Part shown: positions 15,201-22,829 of the stretch, piece after piece
Numbering within the stretch: position 1 is the stretch's first letter
Layout of the letters: the number at the start of each line of letters is the position of its first letter
Origin: Actinoplanes siamensis
Lineage (GTDB): Bacteria; Actinomycetota; Actinomycetes; Mycobacteriales; Micromonosporaceae
Assembly (NCBI RefSeq): GCF_016862395.1
Contig: NZ_BOMW01000051.1
Coordinates: 39,097-103,096, forward strand
Direction of reading: 5' to 3'
Length of the DNA stretch: 64,000 nt
The notes under the pieces: model-generated
Database searches by the model: none
What the model saw: only the letters and a program-made list of their open reading frames with translations
What the model was told of the DNA's origin: nothing
Position numbers and translations under genes: made by a program

Positions 15201-15798
15201 CGGGCGGGGCGGTGCGCAGCGAGGCCGTGAAGATCGGGAGCGGGTGGGCGCCCTTCGCCTCGATCGCCTGGCAGAGCGCCTCGACGAAGGCGGTGTTGCC
15301 GGCCATGTGGTGGGCGCGGTAATAGAGAACCGCGACGGTCGGCTGGTCCGGCGCTTTCTCCGGGGCCGCCGCCGGCCTCGCCAGCAGGCCCCACTGGGGG
15401 CTCTCGACGGGCGGGGCGAAGCCGTTGCCGGTGAGCAGCACGGTGTCCGAGAGGAAGTCGTGCAGCGCGGCGAGATTCTCCCTGCCACCCTGCGCGAGGT
15501 AGGTGTGCGCGTCCGCGGCGATGCCGGCCGGGACCGTGGAGAGCTTCATCAGCTCGGCGTCCGGCGCCATCTCGCCACCGAGGACGATCACCGGGACGTC
15601 GCCGCCGAGCAGCGCGTCCAGCCCCTCCTCCCAGGCGCGGCGGCCACCGAGGATGCGGACCACGACCAGCTCGACCCCGTCGAGCAGGGCCGGCAGGTCC
15701 CCGGCCGAGGTGCGGGCCGGGTTGCCCAGCCGCCAGGCCGAGCCGCAGGCCCGGGCGCTGAGCAGGTCCGTGTCGGACGTCGACAGCAGCAGAAACAC
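12259..15798 (-). CDS. cobN: Cobaltochelatase subunit CobN
   Basis: 1179 residues, the normal length of CobN, the large subunit that inserts Co2+ into hydrogenobyrinic acid a,c-diamide together with CobS and CobT (or ChlI/D-like subunits). The central block around residue 510, VVHVGKHGNLEWLPGKNVG, and GDLPLIYPFLVNDPGEGTQA, SLLARYRKDYGDWPRSVG and the terminal RNPKA/SNPWALHGITERLLEA region are family hallmarks. The start is GTG 15798, preceded by GGGGGAG seven bases upstream; a cobalamin riboswitch lies immediately before. No cobS/cobT homologue is present in the window. Monocistronic, convergent with cobF. Confidence 0.95.
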   Translation of the reverse strand: MFLLLSTSDTDLLSARACGSAWRLGNPARTSAGDLPALLDGVELVVVRILGGRRAWEEGLDALLGGDVPVIVLGGEMAPDAELMKLSTVPAGIAADAHTYLAQGGRENLAALHDFLSDTVLLTGNGFAPPVESPQWGLLARPAAAPEKAPDQPTVAVLYYRAHHMAGNTAFVEALCQAIEAKGAHPLPIFTASLRTAPPELLAELRKADALVVTVLAAGGTRPATASAGGDDEAWDVGVLADLDVPILQGLCLTSSRSAWEASDDGLSPLDAATQVAIPEFDGRIITVPFSFKEIDPDGLSVYVADPERSSRVAGIAVAHARLRHVPPAERRIALMLSAYPTKHSRIGNAVGLDTPASTVALLEAMRRQGYRIGDFGTYDGDSLIHTLIAAGGQDPDWLTEEQLAGNPVRIPGDRYERWFATLPEDFRDSVVRHWGPPPGELYTDGGDIVLAALRDENIVVMVQPPRGFGANPVAIYHDPDLPPSHHYLAAYRWLADEFGAHAVVHVGKHGNLEWLPGKNVGMSASDGTDAALGDLPLIYPFLVNDPGEGTQAKRRAHATLVDHLIPPMARAESYGDIARLEQLLDEHANIATLDPAKLPAIRAQIWTLIQAAKMDHDLGLSHRPDDEQFDDFIMHIDGWLCEVKDVQIRDGLHVLGAAPEGEARINLVLAMLRARQMWAGQVAALPGLREALGLSEDASTAETDAIEEQARALVTAMEEAGWPHEVPGLTDNAEVRRVLEFAAREVVPRLARTTDELTNVLHALDGGYVPAGPSGSPLRGLINVLPTGRNFYSVDPKAIPSSLAWETGQAMADSLLARYRKDYGDWPRSVGLSAWGTSAMRTAGDDIAEVLALIGVRPVWDPASRRVTGLEPISREELGRPRIDVTVRISGFFRDAFPHVVGLLDDAFRMVAELDEPDNFVREHAVRDQGDHGDWRRATMRIFGSRPGAYGAGILPLIDSRNWRDDADLAEVYAVWGGFAYGRDLDGVPARGDMENAYRRIDVAAKNIDTREHDIADSDDYFQYHGGMIATVRALTGRAPAAYIGDSTNPDATRTRSLTEETARIFRARVVNPRWIAAMRRHGYKGAFELAATVDYLFGYDATAGVVTDWMYEQLATTYALDAENQEFLKRSNPWALHGITERLLEAADRKLWDSPQPETLAALQQLYLETEGDLEDS

Positions 15799-15830
15799 GC
15801 GTGCGCTCCCCCTCGGGGTCCGCGCCCCGG
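15799..15830 (-). promoter_or_regulatory. Candidate translational expression platform of cobN
   Basis: On the minus strand a GGGG (15828-15825), a CCCC (15818-15815) and the GGGGGAG ribosome site (15812-15806) follow in order. The CCCC can pair with either the upstream GGGG or the ribosome site, giving two mutually exclusive hairpins just before the GTG at 15798. This is what a translation-controlling riboswitch platform would need; pairing is inferred by eye. Confidence 0.5.
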
Positions 15831-15837
15831 GTAGTAG

Positions 15838-15945
15838 ACATCTCGGCGACCGGAGTTCCTGGCTCCCGGCCCTCCCGCGGGCCGGTGACAGTGGCGGGAC
15901 CGCGCCGGACTCGCACCGGCTTCCTCCGCGGCGTCGCCGCTCGAA
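15838..15945 (-). promoter_or_regulatory. Cobalamin riboswitch
   Basis: Read on the minus strand the segment contains, in order, GGAAGCCGGTGCGAGTCCGG (15924-15905), CCCGCCACTGTCACC (15898-15884) and GGGAGCCAGGAACTCCGG (15867-15850). These are the conserved core blocks of adenosylcobalamin riboswitches, including GCCACTG and the B12-box-type GAGCCAGGA. It precedes cobN by about 40 bp. B12 binding should lower cobN expression. Outer boundaries are approximate. Confidence 0.92.
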
Positions 15946-16112
15946 TTCACTTGGCCCGCTACACGCTACTGGACGGGCGGACGCGGCCGGATCGCGATGG
16001 CGCCGCCCGCATTGTGACGCCGCTGACGGACGGTGTGACGCCGCTGACGAAGTTGTGATGCTGCCGACCCGAGCATGCGGTCCTGTCGGAGGCCGCCCGT
16101 AGTATCCGGGCC

Positions 16113-17588
16113 GTGACTCACCTCCGTCAGTCGGACACCGACGCCTGTCCCGGCGCGCTGCGGTTGCATGCCGCGGCCGACGGGCTGCTGGCGCGCGTCC
16201 GACTGCCGGGTGGCCTGCTCAGCGGCGTCCAACTGCGCTGCCTGCGCGAGCTCGCCGAGGAGTTCGGCGACGGCCGGCTGGAGCTGACCTCAAGAGCGAA
16301 TCTGCAGCTCAGGGCATTGCAGGCGGAGCGGGTGGAGACGTTGGCGGTCCGCTTGCGGGCCGCTGGGCTGCTGCCTTCCCCGACCCACGACGCGGTACGC
16401 AACATCGCCGCCCCGCCGCTCGCCGACGACCACACCCGCGGGCTGGTGGCGCGGCTGGACGCGGCGATCTGCGCCGACCCGGGGCTGGCCGCCCTGCCGG
16501 GGAAGTTCCTGTTCGCGGTCGGTGAGGTGCCCCTCGCCGCGGACGTGGCCGCGGTGCCGTCCCCGGCGCCGCCGGGGAGCGCCTGCGCCGGGCGGTGGTT
16601 CACGCTGCGCTTCGGCGGGCGCGACACGGGGCTGCGGGTGGACGCCGGCCGGGTCGTGGCGGCGTTGATCGCGAGTGGGCACGCGTTCCTGGCCGAGCGG
16701 GAGGAGCAGCGCACCGGTCCGGCGGCCGCGTGGCGGTTGCGGGAGCTCGCCGAGGGGCCGGTGCGGGTGTCGGCCCGGGTGGCCGAGGCGCTCGGCGTGA
16801 CGCCGGTCGGCGCGCCGGGGGCGGTGACCGCGCCGGGCGCGGTGGGTGCGCCGGGCGCGGTGGGTGCGCCGGGCGCGGTGGGTGCGCCGGGCGCGGTGGG
16901 TGCGCCGGGGGCTTGGAGCGCGGCGGGGGCGGCGCCGGCCGGAGGGTTGGAGCCAGCCTCGCTGGTCGGCGTGGTGACCGAGAATGGTCAGTTCGCGGCC
17001 GGGGCTTCGGTGCCTCTCGGGCGGCTCGAGGGCGTACAGGCGAGGGTCTTGGAGGACGCGGAGCGTCTGGTCGTCACGCCGTGGCGTGGCGTGCTGGTGC
17101 CGGGCCTGACCGCGGCCGCCGCGGCGGGCTGGACCGAGCGGATGGCCGCGGTGGGCCTGGTGGTGACGGACCGCTCCCGGTGGACCGGGGTGAGCGCGTG
17201 CGCGGGGCGGCCCGGCTGCGCGAGATCCCTGGCGGACGTGCGTGCCGACGCCGACGCGGCGACCCGCTTCGTGGCGGGCCTGCCGGTGCACTGGGTCGGC
17301 TGCGCGCGGGCCTGCGGGAGCCCGGCCGGCCGGCATGTCCGGGTCGAGGCGACGGCGGGGGGCTACGAGGTGACGCGGCGCTCCCCCGACGGCACGGTGC
17401 CGACGGAGACGACTCCGGCCGGGACAGCGGGCGCGGCGGGAAACGCGGGCGACGCGGGCGCGGGCGACGCGGGCGCGGGCGCGGGCGACGCGGGCGACGC
17501 GGTTGGCCCGATTGGGGCGGGCTCGGTTGGCGCGGGCGACGCCGTTGGCGTGCTGGAAGACCTGGTGGCGGGGGCGAGGAGAGCCTGA
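16113..17588 (+). CDS. cobG: Precorrin-3B synthase
   Basis: 491 residues from GTG 16113. It belongs to the sulfite/nitrite reductase-like family: N-terminal ferredoxin-like half (GGLLSGVQLRCLRELAEEFG, ELTSRANLQLRAL) and a C-terminal iron-sulfur site with Cys363, Cys369, Cys397 and Cys401 (CAGRPGC...GCARAC), the CX5CXnCX3C pattern for a [4Fe-4S] cluster. CobG uses O2 to convert precorrin-3A to precorrin-3B, so this is the aerobic route. Two in-frame tandem-repeat tracts are odd: GAPGAV-type repeats in the middle and Gly/Asp/Ala repeats before the C-terminus. The stop overlaps the cobH start (TGATG). Confidence 0.88.
   Translation: MTHLRQSDTDACPGALRLHAAADGLLARVRLPGGLLSGVQLRCLRELAEEFGDGRLELTSRANLQLRALQAERVETLAVRLRAAGLLPSPTHDAVRNIAAPPLADDHTRGLVARLDAAICADPGLAALPGKFLFAVGEVPLAADVAAVPSPAPPGSACAGRWFTLRFGGRDTGLRVDAGRVVAALIASGHAFLAEREEQRTGPAAAWRLRELAEGPVRVSARVAEALGVTPVGAPGAVTAPGAVGAPGAVGAPGAVGAPGAVGAPGAWSAAGAAPAGGLEPASLVGVVTENGQFAAGASVPLGRLEGVQARVLEDAERLVVTPWRGVLVPGLTAAAAAGWTERMAAVGLVVTDRSRWTGVSACAGRPGCARSLADVRADADAATRFVAGLPVHWVGCARACGSPAGRHVRVEATAGGYEVTRRSPDGTVPTETTPAGTAGAAGNAGDAGAGDAGAGAGDAGDAVGPIGAGSVGAGDAVGVLEDLVAGARRA
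16812..16915 (+). repeat. 18-bp in-frame tandem repeat inside cobG
   Basis: The unit GCGCCGGGCGCGGTGGGT is repeated about 5.8 times, four copies being identical, and codes for GAPGAV hexapeptides. It inserts a flexible linker between the two halves of CobG. Copy number is likely to vary between strains because the copies are nearly exact. Confidence 0.85.
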
Positions 17589-18205
17589 TGGAGTACGAGC
17601 GGGACGGCGCGGAGATCTACCGGCGGTCGTTCGCCACGATCCGGGCCGAGGCCGACCTGGCCGGGTTGCCGGAGGACGTGGCGCGGGTGGTGGTCCGGAT
17701 GATCCACGCCTGCGGGATGGTCGATCTGGTGCGGGACGTGCGGTTCAGCCCCGGGGTGGCGGTGGCCGCCCGGAAGGCGCTGCTCGGCCGGGCGCCGATC
17801 CTGTGCGACGCGGAGATGGTGGCGTCCGGGGTGACCCGCGCGCGGCTGCCCGCCGGCAACGACGTGGTCTGCACCCTGCGGGATCCACGGGTGCCCGAGA
17901 TCGCCGCCCGGATCGGGAACACCCGCAGCGCCGCCGCCCTGGATCTCTGGGGGGACCGGCTCGACGGCGCGGTGGTGGCCGTCGGCAACGCGCCGACCGC
18001 GCTGTTCCGGCTGTTGGAGATGATCGAGGCGGGGGCGCCGAGGCCGGCCGCGGTGCTCGGCATCCCGGTCGGGTTCATCGGTGCGGCGGAGTCCAAGGAG
18101 GCGCTGGCCGGGTCCGGTCTGGAATACCTGATCGTGCGGGGGCGGCGGGGTGGCAGCGCGATGACCGCGGCCGCGGTGAACGCGCTGGCCTCGGAGATCG
18201 AATGA
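17588..18205 (+). CDS. cobH: Precorrin-8X methylmutase
   Basis: 205 residues. It has the CobH/CbiC signature: IHACGMVD with the catalytic His40, GRAPILCDAEMVASGV, NTRSAAALDLW and VGNAPTALFRLLEMIE, and PVGFIGAAESKEAL near the C-terminus. It moves the methyl group from C11 to C12 of precorrin-8X to give hydrogenobyrinic acid, in the cytoplasm. The ATG overlaps the cobG TGA by one base (TGATG), showing translational coupling; the cobI-cobJ fusion follows after 52 bp. Confidence 0.93.
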   Translation: MEYERDGAEIYRRSFATIRAEADLAGLPEDVARVVVRMIHACGMVDLVRDVRFSPGVAVAARKALLGRAPILCDAEMVASGVTRARLPAGNDVVCTLRDPRVPEIAARIGNTRSAAALDLWGDRLDGAVVAVGNAPTALFRLLEMIEAGAPRPAAVLGIPVGFIGAAESKEALAGSGLEYLIVRGRRGGSAMTAAAVNALASEIE

Positions 18206-18257
18206 AGCCCGGCGGCGAACCGGCGGCCGGACGGCGAGACGAAGCGGAAAACGGACG

Positions 18258-20003
18258 ATGACTAACGACGTGGTTGCCGGGCGGCTCTACGGGGTCGGGC
18301 TCGGGCCCGGCGATCCGGAACTGGTCACGGTCAAGGCGGCCAAGCTGATCGCGGCGGCCGACGTGGTGGCGTACCACGCGGCGCGGCACGGGCGGAGCAA
18401 CGCGCGGGCGATCGCGGCCGGGTACCTGCGGGCCGGGCAGATCGAGGAGGCGCTGATCTACCCGGTGACCACCGGGACCACCGACCACCCCGGCGGCTAC
18501 CAGGGGGCGATCGACGAGTTCTACGAGCAGGCCGCCGCCCGGCTCGCCGCGCACCTGGACGCCGGGCGTGACGTGGTGGTGCTGGCCGAGGGGGATCCGT
18601 TCTTCTACGGGTCCTACATGCACATGCACAAGCGGCTCGCGCACCGCTACCGGACGGCAGTCGTGCCCGGGGTGACCTCGGTGAGCGCGGCCTCGGCGGT
18701 GCTCGGCCGGCCGCTGATGGAGCGCGACGAGGTGCTCACCGTGCTGCCCGGGACGCTGCCGCCCGACGAACTGGCGCGGCGTCTCGCCGCCACCGACTCG
18801 GCCGCCGTGATGAAGCTGGGGCGGACCTTCGACGGGGTGCGGTCGGCGCTGGAGCAGGCGGGGCGGGCGGCGGACGCGTTCTATGTGGAACGGGCGACGA
18901 TGGCCGCGGAGCGGGTGGGCCGGTTGACCGAGATTGATCCGGAAACCGTGCCGTACTTCTCGCTCGCTCTGCTGCCGAGCCCGGCGGCGCGGGCCTTCGT
19001 CGAGGGCGCCGCGCCGGACGAATCGGAGAAGTCGGAGAGAGGGCACACCGCGGAGACCGGGGCCACGCATGCGGGAAGCGACCCGGCGGGCGAGAACGGC
19101 ACCGCAAGCGCGGCCGGCGGGGACGGCACGGCCGGCGGAAGCGGCACAACGGATACGAACGGCGCGGCGGGCGGGCACGGCACGGCCGGCGGAAGCGGCA
19201 CAGCCGACACGGACGGCGCGGCGGGCCGGCGTGGCGGTGTGACCGTCGTGGGGCTGGGCCCCGGCGCGGCCGGATGGCTCACCCCCGAGGCGCGGCAGGC
19301 GTTGGCCGAAGCCGACGATCTGGTCGGCTACCAGACCTATGTGGACCGCGTGCCGGCCGATCCCCGTCAGGTGCGGCACGCCTCCGACAACAAGGTCGAG
19401 GCCGAGCGCGCCGCCTTCGCGCTGGACCTGGCCAAGCGGGGCCGCCGGGTCGCGGTCGTCTCCTCCGGCGACCCGGGCGTGTTCGCGATGGCCGCCGCGG
19501 TCCTGGAGGTCGCCGAGGACCCGCAGTGGACCGACGTCCCGGTGCGGATCCTGCCGGGCCTGACCGCCGCCCAGGCGGTCGCCAGCCGGGCCGGCGCGCC
19601 GCTGGGCCACGACTTCTGCATCATGTCGCTCTCCGACCGGCTCAAGCCGTGGTCGATCATCGAGACCCGGCTGGCCGGCGCGGCCGCCGCCGACCTGGTG
19701 ATCGCGATCTACAACCCGGCGTCGCAGACCCGCAAGGAGCAGCTGGTCCGGGCACGTGAGGTGCTGCTGGAGCACCGCGCGCCGGACACCCCGGTGGTGG
19801 TCGGCCGGGACGTCGGCGGCCCGGAGGAGTCGGTTCTGGTCACCACTCTGGGCGAGCTCGACCCGGGCACCGTCGACATGCGCTGCCTGCTGATCGTCGG
19901 GTCGTCCCAGACGAAGGCAGTGGCCAGGGGAAATGGTCGGACCGTGGTGTACACGCCGCGGCACTACCCGGTGGCCGACCATCGACCCGCCGGCGGGAAA
20001 TGA
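18258..20003 (+). CDS. cobIJ: Fused precorrin-2 C20- and precorrin-3B C17-methyltransferase
   Basis: 581 residues, two tetrapyrrole methylase domains. Residues 10-240 are CobI (YGVGLGPGDPELVTVKAA, AEGDPFFYGSYMHMHKRL, VVPGVTSVSAASAVLGRPL). Residues about 328-581 are CobJ (VVGLGPGAAGWLTPEARQAL, SSGDPGVFAMAAAVLEV, LGHDFCIMSLSDRLKPW, IYNPASQTRKEQL). Between them is a 75-residue Gly/Ala/Thr/Asp linker made of near-repeats of GTAGGSGTTDTNGAAGGH. The two activities flank the CobG reaction, so this polypeptide plus cobG covers precorrin-2 to precorrin-4. CobIJ fusions are known in actinobacteria; the linker is unusually long. It is the last gene of the cobG-cobH-cobIJ operon. Confidence 0.92.
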   Translation: MTNDVVAGRLYGVGLGPGDPELVTVKAAKLIAAADVVAYHAARHGRSNARAIAAGYLRAGQIEEALIYPVTTGTTDHPGGYQGAIDEFYEQAAARLAAHLDAGRDVVVLAEGDPFFYGSYMHMHKRLAHRYRTAVVPGVTSVSAASAVLGRPLMERDEVLTVLPGTLPPDELARRLAATDSAAVMKLGRTFDGVRSALEQAGRAADAFYVERATMAAERVGRLTEIDPETVPYFSLALLPSPAARAFVEGAAPDESEKSERGHTAETGATHAGSDPAGENGTASAAGGDGTAGGSGTTDTNGAAGGHGTAGGSGTADTDGAAGRRGGVTVVGLGPGAAGWLTPEARQALAEADDLVGYQTYVDRVPADPRQVRHASDNKVEAERAAFALDLAKRGRRVAVVSSGDPGVFAMAAAVLEVAEDPQWTDVPVRILPGLTAAQAVASRAGAPLGHDFCIMSLSDRLKPWSIIETRLAGAAAADLVIAIYNPASQTRKEQLVRAREVLLEHRAPDTPVVVGRDVGGPEESVLVTTLGELDPGTVDMRCLLIVGSSQTKAVARGNGRTVVYTPRHYPVADHRPAGGK

Positions 20004-20087
20004 ACCGTACGCTCCCGAACCGCAACGGAGGGCAACCGCACTGCATCGACGCGTTGCCTGACGGCAGCCTGCCGGGACGCCGAATGG

Positions 20088-20122
20088 AGGGGCCACTGAA
20101 AAGAAACCTCTGAAAGGCCCCT
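20088..20122 (+). promoter_or_regulatory. Leader hairpin before the glycoside hydrolase gene
   Basis: AGGGGCC (20088-20094) and GGCCCCT (20116-20122) are perfect 7-bp arms around a 21-base A-rich loop, ending nine bases before the ATG at 20131. No clear ribosome site lies between them and the start, so the hairpin occupies the initiation region. It may be a terminator for cobIJ or a control element of the hydrolase. Confidence 0.45.
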
Positions 20123-20130
20123 CCGCAGAT

Positions 20131-21681
20131 ATGTCTTCCGCCAGCCGCCGCCGTACCGCCATCGTCGCCTCGTCGCTGCTCCTCTCCCTCCTCGCCCAGG
20201 TCAGTGCCGCCTCGGCGGTGACCAAGCCCGCCCCCGCCCCGGTCAAGAAGGCCGCCACCACCGCCGTCACCACGGCCAAGAAGCTCGCCGCCGGCACGGT
20301 CAGCAAGACCGACCTGCCGACGCTGGCCGGGCGCCTGGCCGCGGTGCGGGCCGCCAAGACGATCAACTACTACCCGTCGAACGCCGGCTGGTCGGCGATG
20401 TGGACCAACTTCGACGCCATGAAGATCGAGGCGGACCTGACCAAGGCGAAGGCCTTGGGCGCCGACAACGTGCGCGTGATCGTCTTCCCGAGCACGTTCG
20501 GCTACCCGGCGCCGAAGACCGACTACGCCGTCAAGCTCGCCAAGTTCATCAGCATCGCGGACGCCCGGGGCCTGACCGTGAAGCTGACCCTGTTCGACTG
20601 GTGGTCCGGCTACAGCGACGTCGCCGGCAGCGCGGCCTGGGCGAAGGCGGTACTCGCGCCGTACGCGGACGACCCGCGGGTGCTCTCGGTCGAGGTGCAG
20701 AACGAGTTCGACCCGGCCAACGCGAGCGCCGTCGCCTGGGTCAAGAAGATCGTCCCGGCGGTGCGCGCGGCCGTCCCGACGATGCCGCTGACCCTGTCGG
20801 TCTCCGGCGGCACCGGCTACAACGGACTGACCCTGATCCGCACCGCGCTCGCCGCCACCCCGCTGGACTACCTGGACTACCACTTCTACGGCAACTCGGA
20901 GCGGGCGCTCGCCGACATCCGCAGGGCGCAGGCCGCGGCCGGCACGTTCCCGCTGGTGATCGGCGAGACCGGCCTGAGCACCGCCACCACCAGCGAGGGT
21001 GACCAGGCCGCGTACCTGGCCCGGGTGTTCGCGGCGGCCAAGGTCGCGGGGGTCGGCTCGGTGGCCCCGTGGACGCTCTCCGACTTCGCCACCGGCGCGA
21101 TCCCGTCCAACTCGGCGGTCTCCAAGCTGCCGGCGCAGTACAAGTTCGGCCTGTACCGCGCGGACGGCTCGGCGAAGCCGGCGGCGGCCGTGGTGAAGAC
21201 CTACTGGTCCGGTCAGCAGGTCGGCAACTCGGTGCTGGACCTGGGCTTCGAGGCGGTGGCGGACAGCTCGCCGTGGCGGCCGTTCCTGGAGGACCTGGGC
21301 GCCGCGGTGCGCGTCGCCGGCGCCGCCCACTCCGGTTCCGGTTCGGTCCGGTTCTCCGGTACCGGCCGCTCGGCCGCCGGCCTGCCCTCGCTGCGCACCG
21401 CGCCGGTCGACCCGGTGCAGCCCGGCCAGCAGCGGCACGCCGAGGTGTGGGCCAAGGGCCAGAACGTGACCGGCACCAACCAGCTCGCGCTGAGCTGGTT
21501 CGACGCCAACGACAAGTGGCTGGGCCAGGCCCAGTCGAAGGCGGTGGCCTCCGGCACCAGTGGCTGGACCAAGCTGACCGTGGACGCGACGGCGCCGGCC
21601 GGCGCCGCCAGCCTCCAGGTTCACCTCAAGTCCGGCGACAACACGGGCACCGTCTGGTTCGACGACGTGGTGCTGTCCTGA
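20131..21681 (+). CDS. Secreted GH5-like glycoside hydrolase with C-terminal CBM
   Basis: 516 residues. Residues 1-30 form a Sec signal peptide (RRRTAIVASSLLLSLLAQVSAASA), then an Ala/Lys/Thr-rich linker. Residues about 75-365 form a clan-A TIM barrel: proton donor Glu192 in VQNEFDP and nucleophile Glu279 in VIGETGL, as in GH5 and related endo-glycanases. Residues about 370-516 are a jelly-roll module like CBM4/9 (LDLGFEAVADSSPW ... TVWFDDVVLS). It probably trims a beta-linked polysaccharide outside the cell. Its 3' end overlaps the end of the convergent polysaccharide operon by 61 bp, so it likely acts on that product during export or release. The exact GH family is not certain. Confidence 0.72.
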   Translation: MSSASRRRTAIVASSLLLSLLAQVSAASAVTKPAPAPVKKAATTAVTTAKKLAAGTVSKTDLPTLAGRLAAVRAAKTINYYPSNAGWSAMWTNFDAMKIEADLTKAKALGADNVRVIVFPSTFGYPAPKTDYAVKLAKFISIADARGLTVKLTLFDWWSGYSDVAGSAAWAKAVLAPYADDPRVLSVEVQNEFDPANASAVAWVKKIVPAVRAAVPTMPLTLSVSGGTGYNGLTLIRTALAATPLDYLDYHFYGNSERALADIRRAQAAAGTFPLVIGETGLSTATTSEGDQAAYLARVFAAAKVAGVGSVAPWTLSDFATGAIPSNSAVSKLPAQYKFGLYRADGSAKPAAAVVKTYWSGQQVGNSVLDLGFEAVADSSPWRPFLEDLGAAVRVAGAAHSGSGSVRFSGTGRSAAGLPSLRTAPVDPVQPGQQRHAEVWAKGQNVTGTNQLALSWFDANDKWLGQAQSKAVASGTSGWTKLTVDATAPAGAASLQVHLKSGDNTGTVWFDDVVLS

Positions 21682-22829
21682 CCGATGCCGATCCGCTCGA
21701 ACAGACGGGCGTAGGCGTCCACCGTCCGCTCCCAGGAGGACGGATCAGCGTGCCGCCGGCCGATCAGGCCGGCGGCCTCGCTGATTCCGGCGGCGAGCCG
21801 GGCCGGGTCGCCCGGCGGGACGAAGACCGTTCCGGAGTACGGCCCGGCCGCCTCCACCAGTCCACCCACCGAGGTGACCACCACCGGCAGCCCGTGGCTC
21901 ATGGCGATGTGCAGCGGTCCGCTCGCCGAGCTGCGCCGGTACGGCAGCACCACCGCGTCGGCCGCCGCGAAGTACCCGTTCACCTCGGCGTCCGGCACGT
22001 ACCGGTTGACGAACGTGATCCGGTCCCGCGCCGGCGACGCCGCGATCAGCTCGGCCGGCCGGGTCCAGCCCTCCCAGGTCTCCCCCACCACCGTCAGGCG
22101 GTATTCCGGGCCGAGCGCCGCGAAGGCCTCGACCAGATCCTCCAGCCCCTTGTACGGCCGGATCGTCCCGAAGTACAGCAGCCGGCGCACGCCCGGCGCC
22201 GGCGCGGCGGTCCGCGGCACGACGCCCGCGTGGTGGTCGAACGGCCCGTGCAGCGCGATCTCCGACGGCACCCCGCCCAGGTCGTACGCCGAGGCGAGCG
22301 CGTCGGCGTCGAACGCCGAGTGCACCACCACCCCCCGGGTGCGCCGCAGCAACGGCCGGATGGCCCCCCGCACGTACCGGGCCGCCCACCGGCGCCGCAG
22401 CTCCGCGGTGTCCTGCACCTCGTGGAACTCGATCACCACGGGGATCCCGAGCCGCCGGGCGGCGATCGCCAGCACCAGGTACGAGTGCAGCACCACCCCG
22501 GTCCACCACTGCAGCACCAGCACGTCGGGCCGCTCGGCGCGCAGGAACGCGACGGCCCGCGCCAGGCTCGGCACCCCCCACCAGTCCACGCCGTCGAAGA
22601 CCCGTACGCCGTCGGCGTACCGCAGGTCGCTGAGTCGCTGCCCGACCCGTTCCCGCCCGGGGTAGAGCCGGGCCGGCAGCAGCCGCCGCATCAGGATCGC
22701 GCTCACGTCGTACCGCTCCTGGAGCGCGTTGCTGAGCCGGCAGGTGTAGTAGCTGATCCCGGAGAGGAAGTGCCACCCCGAACCGGCCACCATCACCTTC
22801 CGGCGCTCAGTGGGCTGCGATGCATGCAC
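21621..22829 (-). CDS. GT4 family glycosyltransferase
   Basis: 402 residues from the GTG at 22829, chosen because GAGGAGG lies six bases upstream; an ATG at 22793 and an ORF extension to 22859 are less well supported. It is a GT-B enzyme of family 4: N-terminal Rossmann-like half with SGISYYTCRLSNAL, linker, then RLLYFGTIRPYKGLEDLVEAF and the nucleotide-sugar site AAADAVVLPYRRSSASGPLHIAM, which lacks the usual E-x7-E second Glu. It is the last gene of the polysaccharide operon; the start overlaps the preceding gene by 23 bp and its 3' end overlaps the convergent hydrolase gene. It adds one sugar to the repeat unit; donor and acceptor unknown. Confidence 0.85.
   Translation of the reverse strand: MHASQPTERRKVMVAGSGWHFLSGISYYTCRLSNALQERYDVSAILMRRLLPARLYPGRERVGQRLSDLRYADGVRVFDGVDWWGVPSLARAVAFLRAERPDVLVLQWWTGVVLHSYLVLAIAARRLGIPVVIEFHEVQDTAELRRRWAARYVRGAIRPLLRRTRGVVVHSAFDADALASAYDLGGVPSEIALHGPFDHHAGVVPRTAAPAPGVRRLLYFGTIRPYKGLEDLVEAFAALGPEYRLTVVGETWEGWTRPAELIAASPARDRITFVNRYVPDAEVNGYFAAADAVVLPYRRSSASGPLHIAMSHGLPVVVTSVGGLVEAAGPYSGTVFVPPGDPARLAAGISEAAGLIGRRHADPSSWERTVDAYARLFERIGIGQDSTTSSNQTVPVLSPDLR

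Noticed and set aside
13510..15834. 774-codon open frame antisense to cobN
   Set aside because: It is the mirror of a strongly conserved gene in GC-rich DNA; the translation is Arg/Gly/Val-rich without any domain.
16812..16915. Non-coding minisatellite or CRISPR
   Set aside because: Repeats keep the cobG reading frame and have no spacers; they are coding repeats.
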